Both the position numbers and the translations under genes were made by a program. A stretch of DNA of 64,000 nucleotides from Castellaniella sp044508625. GTDB lineage: Bacteria; Pseudomonadota; Gammaproteobacteria; Burkholderiales; Burkholderiaceae_B. Location of the stretch: contig JBIQHJ010000001.1 in NCBI GenBank assembly GCA_044508625.1, positions 186,001-250,000 on the forward strand. Reading direction: 5' to 3'. Shown here piece after piece: positions 24,372-33,805 of the stretch. Below the pieces are notes generated by a model. It had not been told where the DNA came from, ran no database searches, and worked only from the letters and a program-made list of their open reading frames with translations. Within the stretch, counting starts at the first letter, position 1. The number at the start of each line of letters is the position of its first letter.

Positions 24372-25955
24372 ATGTTTCATCATCTCAGACCGCCGTCCAT
24401 GCTTTTTCCTCGCCCAGCGGCCGCCCCTGCCCACGTGGATCTCTCCATTCGCGATTTGCCCGCCGAATACGGACGGATGCGCGGACGCGGCCTGTATTGC
24501 CTGAACGCCGGCAGCCTGCAGGATGCCCTGGTCCTGTGCGCCGCGGCGCTCGAAGGGCTCGAGGCCCGCGACCGCGCCCTGGCGATCGGCATGCCGCAGG
24601 CCGTGGAGTCGCTGGTGTCCATGCTGTCGGAGGGCGGGCGCGCCCACGGCCTGCGGGCCTATGCCATCGAGGCCCTGGTGCCCAAGGCCTTGCGCATTCT
24701 GGCCCGCGACGTCGACCGGGCCCTGCGGCCCGTCGGGCGCTTCATCATCCTGCTGCTGCCCTCCGAGGACGTCCTGGCCATGGATCTCTCGCTCGACGAC
24801 TGGCTCATCGATTGGCGGTGGTGGCTGTATCGCAATGGCTGCACCTTGCTGCTGGTGTTCCATGGAACGCGCGCCGATGCCGTGCCCGACATCCGGGCCT
24901 CCAACGAGGCGCTCTGCGGACTGGCCTCGCTGGTGTGCGAGGACGGCGCCTACCGCTATGCGATCCGCCACTGGCGCAACCAGCATGGCGTGGCGGGCGA
25001 GGTCCGGATCAGCCTGGAAAAGCGCGATGGAGCCTTCCACGCTTTGGCCCGCCGCGCCGGCGTCTCGCCGCGGGCGCATGACTGCGACGAGGTCCGGATC
25101 GAAAGTGCCGCGCTCGCCGGGGGACCGGCGATCCTGGATCCGCACTGGACGGTGTACGAGCGTGCCGAGGACCTCCACGAACAGGCCCTGGTCGCCGAGG
25201 CCGCCACGATCGTGTTCGCCTGCGAGGGCCGGCAGGATCTCGCGGGCCTGGCGCGCCGCCTGCATGCGCTGCGCCGCCAGCGCGGGCCGGCGATCAAGCT
25301 GGTGGTGCGCGAGGTGGGCGGGGCGTTGCGCGACCGGGACCATGAGCTCCTGATGGATTGCGGGGCGACACTGGTGGTGCCCAGGGGCGTCCATGCCGCC
25401 CAGTTCCTGCGCTTCCTCGAGACCGTGCAGGGCGGGATGCACGTCCGCCCGCTCATCGATGACCCGGAGGCCGCGCTCGCCGCGGAGCCCCTGCCCGAGT
25501 CCGTCGGGATCGTCGGGGCCGAGCGCTTCCTGGATTACCTCGGCGCATTGGGCAAGTCCGCGGCCGGCGCCTCCAGCGGCGTATTGGTGGTGCTCGAGCC
25601 CGTCCCCGGGCTGGGGCCCGAAGCCGCGATGAGCCGCCTGAGGCTGCGGCGCCAGGGGGATGCGGCCTGCGCGCTCGGGGATCTCGTCCTCCTGTTTCTC
25701 TCCAACTGCCCGCCGAACCTCGCCGAGGCGGCCCTGGGCGAGGTGTTTCGCATGGATCACGGCACTCTTTTCTCGGACTATCGCATTCACGCCGATCCGG
25801 CGGACATCGGCGCGCAGGCCCTGCTCATGCGCCGCCGCCTGTCCGGCCTGCCGCGGGCGCATGGCGTGGACGACGAGGCGCGGCGCGCCTCGATCCCCGG
25901 GCCCCTTCCGCCCTATCGGCCCCGCCTGCTGGCGGCCGGGGAGGGCGGACCATGA
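24372..25955 (+). CDS. bcsE: Cellulose biosynthesis protein BcsE (c-di-GMP-binding)
   Basis: 527 residues, the length of enterobacterial BcsE. It is a cytoplasmic c-di-GMP receptor that raises cellulose synthase output with BcsF and BcsG. The degenerate receiver-like middle contains LHALRRQRGPAIKLVVRE, closely like E. coli BcsE. The C-terminal GIL domain has the I-site motif RQGD (about 427-430, in RLRRQGDAACALGD). It is first in a same-strand operon; its stop overlaps the bcsF start (ATGA). No Shine-Dalgarno is visible at 24372; an ATG at 24399 is the alternative. Confidence 0.92.
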   Translation: MFHHLRPPSMLFPRPAAAPAHVDLSIRDLPAEYGRMRGRGLYCLNAGSLQDALVLCAAALEGLEARDRALAIGMPQAVESLVSMLSEGGRAHGLRAYAIEALVPKALRILARDVDRALRPVGRFIILLLPSEDVLAMDLSLDDWLIDWRWWLYRNGCTLLLVFHGTRADAVPDIRASNEALCGLASLVCEDGAYRYAIRHWRNQHGVAGEVRISLEKRDGAFHALARRAGVSPRAHDCDEVRIESAALAGGPAILDPHWTVYERAEDLHEQALVAEAATIVFACEGRQDLAGLARRLHALRRQRGPAIKLVVREVGGALRDRDHELLMDCGATLVVPRGVHAAQFLRFLETVQGGMHVRPLIDDPEAALAAEPLPESVGIVGAERFLDYLGALGKSAAGASSGVLVVLEPVPGLGPEAAMSRLRLRRQGDAACALGDLVLLFLSNCPPNLAEAALGEVFRMDHGTLFSDYRIHADPADIGAQALLMRRRLSGLPRAHGVDDEARRASIPGPLPPYRPRLLAAGEGGP

Positions 25956-26152
25956 TGACCGGCATCGGCGGACTGCCGTGGCTGTTCGGGCTGGGCGCGG
26001 CCGTCATGGGCGCGCTGGCCCACTGGGCCTTGCGGGGCTTCTGGGCCTGGCTCATCGGGCGCGGGCTGCCGCCGCGGTATCTGAAGGCGGTCGCGGTTCC
26101 GCGCGGGCGCCCGGGTCGTCCATCCGGAGAGGGAGGGCGCGATGCCGCTTGA
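25952..26152 (+). CDS. bcsF: Cellulose biosynthesis protein BcsF
   Basis: 66 residues, a short membrane protein. The hydrophobic segment WLFGLGAAVMGALAHWALRG is followed by a positively charged tail ending in RYLKAVAVPRGR. The size and position between bcsE and bcsG match E. coli BcsF, which recruits BcsE and BcsG to the synthase. The start overlaps bcsE by four bases; the end overlaps bcsG by 11. The assignment relies on position as well as sequence. Confidence 0.85.
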   Translation: MMTGIGGLPWLFGLGAAVMGALAHWALRGFWAWLIGRGLPPRYLKAVAVPRGRPGRPSGEGGRDAA

Positions 26153-27821
26153 GCGCGAGACCGTCCCTCCGGGCCACGTCCATCCGCCGCTTGCCGCCTG
26201 GCGCGGCCTGGGGGCGTGGAACGCGTATTTCATCGGCAAGATGATCCTGTATGCGACGGGATCCCTGAACCTCGACGTGTTCTACAACGTGCTGTTCGCG
26301 GCCTTCCTGCTGCTGCCGCTGCGGCCCGACTGGCTGCATCGCGCGCGCCGGATCGTCGCGGTGCCGATCGGCATCGCCCTGCTGTACCACGATACCTGGT
26401 ATCCCCCGTTTTCGCGCTTGACGGGCCGATCCGAGGTCCTGCAATTCTCGTTCTCGTACATCGTCGAATTGCTGGGCCGCTTCATCGACTGGGACATGGT
26501 GGGCGCGGGTCTGATCTTTCTCGTCGCCTACCTTTTCGTCTCCCAGTGGCTGCGCCTGACCGTGTTCAGCGTGCTCGCCCTGGGCTGGCTCGCCCTCGGC
26601 GGGCTGACGGGCATCAGCCTGAAATGGGACGCGGCGCCGTCCGCGACGCTGGCCGATGCCGCCGCGCCCGCGGCCTTCCAGGGCGCGGCCGCCGTTGCGG
26701 AGGCGCAGCCGGCGGCCCCGGCCGCGCCGGCCGCCAAGCCCACCAGCCAGCAGCTCGACGGCGCCCTGCGGTCGTTCTTCACGGCGGAATCGAGCCGGCG
26801 CACGAATTTCCCGCAGGCGCTCGCCGGCGGCGAGGCGCCCTTCGACATCGTGTTCCTGAGCGTCTGCTCGATGGCGTGGGCGGACCTGCAGGCGAGCGGC
26901 CTGTCGACGCATCCGCTGTTCCAGAACATGGACCTCGTCTTCGACGACTTCAATTCGGCGACCAGCTACAGCGGGCCGGCTGCGCTGAGATTGCTGCGTG
27001 CGAATTGCGGCCAGGCCTCCCATGAGGCCCTCTACCGGCCCGCCGACGAGCACTGCCATCTGTTCGACAGCCTGCGCCGGCTCGGCTTCGAGACGCAGGC
27101 GCTCCTGAATCATGATGGCCGCTTCCCGGGGTTCGTCCAGCCTCTGGGGACCGTCGGGAAGTTCGCGCCGCCCCATGTCCCGACGTCCCTGAAGCCGCGC
27201 CTGAGAAGCTTCGATGGCTCCCCGATATGGGGTGACCTGGATACCCTGAGCGACTGGTGGGCCCGGCGGCGGGCATCCAGCGGCGAGCGCGTCGCGCTGC
27301 TCTACAACACCGTGACGGTGCACGACGGCAACCGCGAGCCGCTGAGCGACGGGGGCAGCCGCTCGGCGCCCTTCCAGACGCGCGCCCAGTCGCTGCTGGA
27401 CGGCTTCAACGCCTTCATCGGCGAGCTCGAGAAAAGCGGCCGGCGCGTCCTCGTGGTGCTCATCCCCGAGCATGGTGCGGGCTTGCAGGGCGATCGCATG
27501 CAGATCCCCGGGATGCGCGAGATCCCCAGCCGCGCCATCACCCGGGTGCCGGTGGCCGTGCGCCTGGTCGGGGGCACGGCGCCCCACGGACCCGCCGTCC
27601 ACGTGCAGGGGCAGACCAGCTACCTGGCGCTGTCCGAGCTGATCGCGCGGACCCTGGCCGACGATCTTTTCGACCGGACCGAGATCGACTGGAAGGCGTT
27701 CGCGGATGGCCTGCCGCGGACGCAGCCGGTCTCCGAGAACGAAGGCAGCGTCCTGATGTCCTGGGGCGAGACCCCCTACGTCCGGATAGGCAAGGGGGCC
27801 TGGATCCCCTATCCGAAATAG
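26142..27821 (+). CDS. bcsG: Cellulose phosphoethanolamine transferase BcsG
   Basis: 559 residues, equal in length to E. coli BcsG. It transfers phosphoethanolamine from lipid to nascent cellulose on the periplasmic side. Several transmembrane helices (about 28-155) precede an Ala/Pro-rich linker (165-200) and an alkaline-phosphatase-like domain. The likely nucleophile is Ser277 in TSYSGPAALRLL. C242 in LSVCSMAW and the metal-binding EH in IPEHGAG match the family's conserved sites. It overlaps bcsF and is followed by bcsR after 11 bases. Confidence 0.93.
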   Translation: MPLERETVPPGHVHPPLAAWRGLGAWNAYFIGKMILYATGSLNLDVFYNVLFAAFLLLPLRPDWLHRARRIVAVPIGIALLYHDTWYPPFSRLTGRSEVLQFSFSYIVELLGRFIDWDMVGAGLIFLVAYLFVSQWLRLTVFSVLALGWLALGGLTGISLKWDAAPSATLADAAAPAAFQGAAAVAEAQPAAPAAPAAKPTSQQLDGALRSFFTAESSRRTNFPQALAGGEAPFDIVFLSVCSMAWADLQASGLSTHPLFQNMDLVFDDFNSATSYSGPAALRLLRANCGQASHEALYRPADEHCHLFDSLRRLGFETQALLNHDGRFPGFVQPLGTVGKFAPPHVPTSLKPRLRSFDGSPIWGDLDTLSDWWARRRASSGERVALLYNTVTVHDGNREPLSDGGSRSAPFQTRAQSLLDGFNAFIGELEKSGRRVLVVLIPEHGAGLQGDRMQIPGMREIPSRAITRVPVAVRLVGGTAPHGPAVHVQGQTSYLALSELIARTLADDLFDRTEIDWKAFADGLPRTQPVSENEGSVLMSWGETPYVRIGKGAWIPYPK

Positions 27822-27832
27822 GAGCAGTGACC

Positions 27833-28075
27833 ATGATGCAAGGGCAATCCCCGTACGATGGCGCCGATGGGCGCCCGCTCGCCGGGCAGGCGTGGGACGA
27901 TGACATCGCCGCCCTGCGGGCCTACCTGGGCCGGCCGTCCTTCCGCTACGTCGACCAGGCCGTGGAGGAGGCGCACGCGGAGGCCCTGGCGCGCTGGCCC
28001 CTGCTGCGCGAGCTCGACGGGATCGGCTGGCCTGGTGACGCGCCGCCGTCCGGGCCCGCGGCGTCCGCGGGATAG
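27833..28075 (+). CDS. bcsR: Cellulose biosynthesis protein BcsR
   Basis: 80 residues. DIAALRAYLGRPSFRYVD followed by ARWPLLREL is the pattern of BcsR (YhjR), the small cytoplasmic partner of BcsQ that is needed for cellulose synthesis. AGGAG lies upstream of the ATG at 27833; a second ATG follows directly at 27836. It sits between bcsG and bcsQ, matching the RQ pairing known from enterobacteria. Confidence 0.85.
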   Translation: MMQGQSPYDGADGRPLAGQAWDDDIAALRAYLGRPSFRYVDQAVEEAHAEALARWPLLRELDGIGWPGDAPPSGPAASAG

Positions 28076-28083
28076 GGCCGGCC

Positions 28084-28806
28084 ATGCGAGTCGCCGTCCT
28101 GGCCGGTATTCGAGGGGGAGCGGGCACGACCAGCGTGGTGGCTATGCTGGGCGAGGCCCTGCATGCGCTCGGCCAGCGCGTCCTGATGGCGGACCTGGGC
28201 CCCTCGGACCTGCTGCGCCTGCATTTCAACGTCCCGTATGCCGATCGGCATGGCTGGACGGCCGCCGGGGCTCCCCGGGACTGGCGGCGGCAGACCTTCG
28301 AGGCCGCCCCCGGACTGTGCCTGACGCCCTTTGGTCCCGGCGCCGGCGATGTATGGGGCGTGGACCATGGGGCGCGGGCGGAGGCCTTCTGGCTCGACGT
28401 GCTGGCGGATTCCTCCCTGGATGCCGATTGGGTGATCTTCGATTGCGCGCCCGAGGCGTGGATGCCGGTGCCGGCGCTGCGGGCGCGCAGCAGCCTCGAC
28501 GTCCTGGTGGCGCCGCCGGACGCCGCCGCGCACGTCCTGCTGGCCCGGCATGGGCTGGCGGGCGGGCGTTGGCTGCTCGTCAATGGCCTGGATCCGTCCG
28601 GGACGCTGGCGGGCGACATCGTGGTGGACTGGCGCCGCCGCCATGGCGAGCGCGTGGTGCCCGTCGTCATCCCGCGCGACGAGAGCGTGCACGAGGCGCT
28701 GGCCCTCAAGACGACGGTGGCCCGGCGCATGCCGGATGCCGCGGCCAGCGACGCGGCGCGGTCCCTGGCCCTGTGGTGCCTCGCGGCACGGCCGGGAGGC
28801 GCATGA
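28084..28806 (+). CDS. bcsQ: Cellulose biosynthesis protein BcsQ (ParA/MinD-type ATPase)
   Basis: 240 residues, a SIMIBI-class ATPase linked to polar placement and assembly of the cellulose synthase. The Walker A is GIRGGAGTTSVV, with the family's GTT variant in place of the ParA GKT, as in E. coli BcsQ. LMADLGPSDLLRLHFNV and WVIFDCAPEAW provide the other nucleotide motifs. Its stop overlaps the bcsA start by four bases. Confidence 0.9.
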   Translation: MRVAVLAGIRGGAGTTSVVAMLGEALHALGQRVLMADLGPSDLLRLHFNVPYADRHGWTAAGAPRDWRRQTFEAAPGLCLTPFGPGAGDVWGVDHGARAEAFWLDVLADSSLDADWVIFDCAPEAWMPVPALRARSSLDVLVAPPDAAAHVLLARHGLAGGRWLLVNGLDPSGTLAGDIVVDWRRRHGERVVPVVIPRDESVHEALALKTTVARRMPDAAASDAARSLALWCLAARPGGA

Positions 28807-31427
28807 GCGGCATCTCGGCCCTGGTGCTCACCCCCGCCGCCCATGGCCTGTGGACGGGGCTGTGCGGGCGCCTGCGCAAGGACAGGGGCCTCGGCGCCAT
28901 GGGCGCCGGCCTGCAGGCCGCGGCGCTGGTGCTGGCCTGGGTGTTCCTGCGCCTCGAAGGGCCCGCCTGGCAGGCCGCCGCCCGGCGCTACGGCCCGTGG
29001 TTCGCCCATCTGCGCGGGCGGCCCTCCAGGCCGGGCGATCCCCTGCGCTATGCCTTGCAGACCGCGTGGCTGCTGTTCTTCATCCCGCCCCTGCACCAGC
29101 GGGACAGCCGGCTGCGGGCCCATTGGGAACGCTGGCGCGCCGGCGCCGCGCGCAGGCGCGAGCGCGCGATCGGCCGCCTGGACGGGTTGCCGGACGCCGT
29201 GCGTGGCAGCGCGTGGCTGGGGGCCGTCCGGCGCCGGGTGTCCGGCCTGGGCGCCGTGAGCCGGCGGCTGCTGTTCGGCGCGGCCTCGGCGCTGGCCTGC
29301 GCCCTGGCCGTCCTGGTGGTGACCCAGCCGTTCAACGATTTCGCCCAATTGGTCTTCGTCACCCTGCTGTTCGGCCTGGCCGTCACGGTGCGGCGGGTGT
29401 CGGGCCGGTTTTCCCTGCTGATCCTGATCATCCTTTCGGTGACGATCTCCAGCCGCTACATCTGGTGGCGCTATTCCGCCACCCTCAACTGGACGAGCAC
29501 GCTGGATCTCACGCTGGGCCTGCTGCTGCTGGCCGCCGAGACCTATTCCTGGGTCGTCCTCCTGCTGGGCTACGTCCAGGTCGCGTGGCCGCTGCGGCGG
29601 CCTCCGGCGCCCCTGCCGCCGCGGCCCGGCGACTGGCCGACGGTGGACCTGTTCATCCCGACCTACAACGAGGACCTGGACGTGGTGAAACCCACGGTGT
29701 ATGCGGCCCTCGGCATGGACTGGCCGGCGGACAAGCTGCGCATCCACCTGCTCGACGACGGCCGCCGGGATGCGTTCCGGGCCTTTGCCGAGGAGGTCGG
29801 CATCCACTACGTGACGCGCCCCGACAACCGCCACGCCAAGGCGGGCAACCTGAATCATGCGATGGCCGGGACGGACGGCGAACTGATCGCGATCTTCGAC
29901 TGCGACCACATTCCCACGCGCTCCTTCCTGCAGGTGACCGTCGGCCATTTCCTGCGGGATCCCAGGCTCGCCCTGGTGCAGACGCCCCATCATTTCTTTT
30001 CGCCCGATCCCTTCGAGCGCAACCTCGGCCATTTCGGCACCCAGCCCAATGAGAACACGCTGTTCTACGGCCTGGTGCAGGATGGCAACGACTTGTGGAA
30101 CGCGGCGTTCTTCTGCGGATCCTGCGGCGTCGTGCGCCGCTCGGCGCTCGAGTCGGTCGGCGGCTTCGCCGTCGAGACCGTCACCGAGGACGCGCATACC
30201 GCGCTGCGCCTGCATCGCGCGGGATACAACTCGGCGTACCTGCGCATCCCACAGGCCGCCGGCCTGGCGACCGAGAGCCTGTCCGCGCACATCGGCCAGC
30301 GCATCCGCTGGGCGCGCGGCATGGTGCAGATCTTCCGCCTGGACAATCCCCTGTTCGGCAAGGGGCTGGGGTTCTTCCAGCGGGTGTGCTACCTCAACGC
30401 GATGCTGCACTTCCTCTCGGGCATCCCCCGGATCGTCTACCTGACCGCGCCGCTCGCCTTCCTGCTGCTGCACTCCTACATCGTCTACGCCCCCGCCTTC
30501 GCCATCCTGCTGAACGTGGCGCCCCACCTGCTGCACGCCAACCTCACGAATTCCGTGCTGCAAGGCTCGTACCGCAGGACCTTGTGGGGCGAGATCTACG
30601 AGACCGTGCTGGCCTGGTACATCGCGCGGCCCACGACCGTGGCGCTGCTCGCCCCGCACAAGGGGGCGTTCAACGTCACGGCCAAGGGCGGCCTGGTCGA
30701 AAAGCAATACTACGACTGGACGATCTCCCACCCCTACATGCTCCTGGCCCTGGCCAACCTGGCCGGCCTGCTGTTCGGCGTCTGGCGCCTGTTCACGGGG
30801 CCCGCCGACGAGGTGCTGACGGTGCTGATCACGATGGCGTGGGTGTGCTTCAACCTGGCCATCCTGGGCGGCGCGGTCGCGGTCGCCGCGGAGCTGCGCC
30901 AGATCCGCCGCAATCCCCGCGTCCCGAGCGAGCTGCCCGCGCGCCTGCGGCTGGAGAGCGGCCACGTGCTGACGGCCACCCTGTCGGACTATTCGGAAGG
31001 CGGCGCCGGCATCACGCTGTCCGGCGACCACATCGTCCGGCCGGATTCGAAGGTGCATCTCTGCCTGTCGAGGGGCGGGCGGGAATTCGCCTTCCCGGGG
31101 CGGGTGACACGCCACCTGGGATCCAGGCTGAGCATCCGCTTCGATCCCATGAGCCGGCGGCAGCACATCGATTTCATCCAGTGCACCTTCGCCAGGGCGG
31201 ACGCGTGGCTGGGCTGGCAGCGCAGGATGCGCGGGGACCAGCCCATCCAGAGCCTGCGCGGCATCGTCGAACTGGGCCTCAACGGCTACTACCAGCTCGC
31301 CCGGCACGCGCCCTTTCCCTTCAGCGCCATTTTCCGTGGCGGCGTGGCGGCCGCGGACTGGCTGCTGTCCTTCGTCCCCGTACGCCATCCCAATCCTTCC
31401 TCCGACCTCATTGGATCGCATACATGA
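28803..31427 (+). CDS. bcsA: Cellulose synthase catalytic subunit BcsA (UDP-forming)
   Basis: 874 residues. It polymerises glucose from UDP-glucose and moves the chain through the inner membrane. GT2 motifs: LFIPTYNED (about 283-291), DCD (366-368), TED (461-463) and QRIRW (499-503). FFCGSCGVVRRSAL is the finger-helix region. The C-terminal PilZ domain has RRNPR (702-706) and DYSEGGAGI (from 729), the c-di-GMP-binding residues. An N-terminal region of ~150 residues precedes the transmembrane core. The ATG at 28803 overlaps bcsQ (ATGA). The residues needed for catalysis and allosteric activation all appear present. Confidence 0.96.
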   Translation: MSGISALVLTPAAHGLWTGLCGRLRKDRGLGAMGAGLQAAALVLAWVFLRLEGPAWQAAARRYGPWFAHLRGRPSRPGDPLRYALQTAWLLFFIPPLHQRDSRLRAHWERWRAGAARRRERAIGRLDGLPDAVRGSAWLGAVRRRVSGLGAVSRRLLFGAASALACALAVLVVTQPFNDFAQLVFVTLLFGLAVTVRRVSGRFSLLILIILSVTISSRYIWWRYSATLNWTSTLDLTLGLLLLAAETYSWVVLLLGYVQVAWPLRRPPAPLPPRPGDWPTVDLFIPTYNEDLDVVKPTVYAALGMDWPADKLRIHLLDDGRRDAFRAFAEEVGIHYVTRPDNRHAKAGNLNHAMAGTDGELIAIFDCDHIPTRSFLQVTVGHFLRDPRLALVQTPHHFFSPDPFERNLGHFGTQPNENTLFYGLVQDGNDLWNAAFFCGSCGVVRRSALESVGGFAVETVTEDAHTALRLHRAGYNSAYLRIPQAAGLATESLSAHIGQRIRWARGMVQIFRLDNPLFGKGLGFFQRVCYLNAMLHFLSGIPRIVYLTAPLAFLLLHSYIVYAPAFAILLNVAPHLLHANLTNSVLQGSYRRTLWGEIYETVLAWYIARPTTVALLAPHKGAFNVTAKGGLVEKQYYDWTISHPYMLLALANLAGLLFGVWRLFTGPADEVLTVLITMAWVCFNLAILGGAVAVAAELRQIRRNPRVPSELPARLRLESGHVLTATLSDYSEGGAGITLSGDHIVRPDSKVHLCLSRGGREFAFPGRVTRHLGSRLSIRFDPMSRRQHIDFIQCTFARADAWLGWQRRMRGDQPIQSLRGIVELGLNGYYQLARHAPFPFSAIFRGGVAAADWLLSFVPVRHPNPSSDLIGSHT

Positions 31428-33805
31428 GCCCCCGCTTTCGCAATTGCCTTCTTTCCGGCCTGGCGGCCTGCCTGTCGATCATCGCGAGCCCCGGGAATGC
31501 GCACGCGGCCGCCGCCGCGCAGAGCCCCGTGGCCGCCGAGTCCCCGGTCGCCGAGTCCCTGGCCGCCGAGTCTCCGGTTGCCGGCGGCGCCGCCTCTCGG
31601 GTCCAGGCCGGGGGCGGGGATCCGGCCTCCGCGCCGGCGAGCGGCCCGGCGGCTCCGGTCCACCGCGAGACGATGGCGCTGGGCCGGCTCGCGCAGGGCG
31701 ACAAGTTCATCCTCAGGGGCATGGCGAACACGCAGCACCTGGAATTCACCGTCCGCAAGGACCGCGAGGTCACCCATGCCGAGCTCGACCTGGTCTTCAC
31801 GCCCTCGCCGGCGCTGCTCGACCGGCTCTCGCACATCCGCGTCTACCTGAACGACGAACTGATGGGCGTCGCGCCCCTGGACGAGGCGCGGCCCGGCGTG
31901 CGCCAGGACCACCGCATGGCGCTGGACCCGCGGCTGATCGGCTCCTTCAACCGGATCCGCCTGGAGTTCATCGGCCACTACACGGACGTGTGCGAGGACC
32001 CGGCCCATTCTTCCCTGTGGCTGGATCTCAGCAGGGATACGCGCCTGGTCCTGGACCAGGAGACCTTGCCGCTGGTCAACGACCTGGCCTATTTCCCCGA
32101 GCCCTTCGTGGACCTGGGCGACATGCGGGCGCAGACCGTGCCCTTCGTATTCGCCCAGGCGCCGGATCCCCGCAGCCTGCAGGCCGCGGGGGTGCTGGCG
32201 TCCTATTTCGGCAGCGTGGCGGCGTGGCGGACGGTGCATTTCCCCGTCGTCTACGGCCAGGTGCCGCCGCACAACGCCGTCGTGTTCGCCGACAATGATC
32301 ACCGGCCCGGATTCCTCCAGGACTATCCCCGGGTGGACGCGCCCACGATCGACATGATCAGCGCGCCGGACGACCCGTATCGCAAGCTGCTGCTGGTGCT
32401 GGGGCGCAATCCCGATGACCTGCTGACGGCGGCCCGGGCGCTGGCCATGGGCGGCCCGCTGCTGCGGGGACAGAGCGTGGAGGTCACCGAGGCCGTGGCC
32501 CTGGCCGATCGCATCCCCTACGACGCGCCGCGCTGGACCCCCACGGACCGGCCGGTCCGGTTCTCGGAACTCGTGGACTATCCGGGCCAGCTCGAGGTGT
32601 CGGGCCTGCAGCCGCCGCCCGTCGCCTTGAACCTGAATCTGCCGCCGGATCTGTTCGTGTGGCGCAATGCCGGCATTCCCATGCGCCTGCACTACCGGTA
32701 TACGCCGCCCCGGACGCGCGACGAATCGCGCCTGAGCCTGAGCCTGAACGGGCACTTCATCGAGAGCTATTCCCTGGAGCCGGCGGACGACAAGGGGCGG
32801 TTGCTCAAGCGCCTGCCCGTGCTCGAGAACGATGCCGCGACCAGCAGCGAGAAACTGCTGGTGCCGGCGTTCAAGATCGGCGCGAACAACCAGATCCGCT
32901 TCGATTTCTCGTTCGGCAGCATGGTGGGCGGCGCCCAGAAGGACCAGTGCCAGACCATCCTGCCGGTGGACATGCGCGCCAGCATCGACCAGGACTCGAC
33001 CATCGATTTCTCGGGCTACCTCCACTATCTCGAGATGCCCAACCTGAAGGCGTTCGCCGGCAGCGGCTTTCCGTTCAGCCGCATGGCCGACCTGTCCGAG
33101 ACGGTGGTGATCGTGCCGCGGCAGCCGACGGCGGACCAGGCCGCCACCGTGCTGGAGGCGCTGGCCCAGATCTCGGCCCGCTCGGGGCTGCCGGCCTTCA
33201 AGGTGCGCCTGACGCACGACTGGAAGGAGGCCGCGGCGCTCGATGCCGACGTCCTGTGGGTGGGCGAGATGCCCGAGCGGGTACGCGCGCGGCCCGACGC
33301 CAACTTGGTCGTCGAAGGAGCGCGCACCGCCATGCGCCAGGCGCGGGATCCGGCATTCCTGCAGCAGCCGGCGGGCCGCGAGCCGACCCTGGCCCCGCGC
33401 GTGGAAATGGATGCGGTCAACCGGGTGGAGGTCGTGGCCCACGCGCCGCTGGCCGCCATCGTCCAGTTCCAGTCCGAGACGCATCCCGGGCGGAGCTGGG
33501 TCGGGCTGCTCGCCTCCACGCCCGAGGATTTCGGCCTGCTGCGCGAGGCGCTGGGGGATTCCGGCAAGCGCGAGGCCATGATGGGCGGGGTCGTCATCGT
33601 GCGCGACTCGGGGGTCCACAGCACGGCGGTGGCGCCGCGCTACTATGCGGGCCGCCTGAACTGGTGGCAGTACGTCTGGTATCACCTGTCGGACCAGCCC
33701 GTGCTGCTGGTGGCCGCCGCCCTGGTCGCCATCCTCCTGATCGCCGCGCTCTTGTGGATCGCCCTGCGCCACCGCGCCCGCCGGCGCCTGAACTGGGATG
33801 CGTAG
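31424..33805 (+). CDS. bcsB: Cyclic di-GMP-associated cellulose synthase periplasmic subunit BcsB
   Basis: 793 residues. A signal peptide (to about residue 28, GNAHAA) is followed by a low-complexity AESPVAE-type stretch (about 30-75). The large periplasmic body has carbohydrate-binding folds, and a C-terminal transmembrane anchor (about 760-785) contacts BcsA. Recognisable segments: HTxLEFTVRKDREV-like start, WLDLSRDTRL, and ASYFGSVAAWR. The ATG overlaps the bcsA stop by four bases. Confidence 0.94.
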   Translation: MSPRFRNCLLSGLAACLSIIASPGNAHAAAAAQSPVAAESPVAESLAAESPVAGGAASRVQAGGGDPASAPASGPAAPVHRETMALGRLAQGDKFILRGMANTQHLEFTVRKDREVTHAELDLVFTPSPALLDRLSHIRVYLNDELMGVAPLDEARPGVRQDHRMALDPRLIGSFNRIRLEFIGHYTDVCEDPAHSSLWLDLSRDTRLVLDQETLPLVNDLAYFPEPFVDLGDMRAQTVPFVFAQAPDPRSLQAAGVLASYFGSVAAWRTVHFPVVYGQVPPHNAVVFADNDHRPGFLQDYPRVDAPTIDMISAPDDPYRKLLLVLGRNPDDLLTAARALAMGGPLLRGQSVEVTEAVALADRIPYDAPRWTPTDRPVRFSELVDYPGQLEVSGLQPPPVALNLNLPPDLFVWRNAGIPMRLHYRYTPPRTRDESRLSLSLNGHFIESYSLEPADDKGRLLKRLPVLENDAATSSEKLLVPAFKIGANNQIRFDFSFGSMVGGAQKDQCQTILPVDMRASIDQDSTIDFSGYLHYLEMPNLKAFAGSGFPFSRMADLSETVVIVPRQPTADQAATVLEALAQISARSGLPAFKVRLTHDWKEAAALDADVLWVGEMPERVRARPDANLVVEGARTAMRQARDPAFLQQPAGREPTLAPRVEMDAVNRVEVVAHAPLAAIVQFQSETHPGRSWVGLLASTPEDFGLLREALGDSGKREAMMGGVVIVRDSGVHSTAVAPRYYAGRLNWWQYVWYHLSDQPVLLVAAALVAILLIAALLWIALRHRARRRLNWDA

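Noticed and set aside
26052..31421. A nearly 1,800-codon open frame on the minus strand across the bcs genes
   Set aside because: It is antisense to bcsE-bcsA, whose motifs are unmistakable. Long antisense frames are expected in very GC-rich coding DNA, and the translation is low-complexity with no domain.
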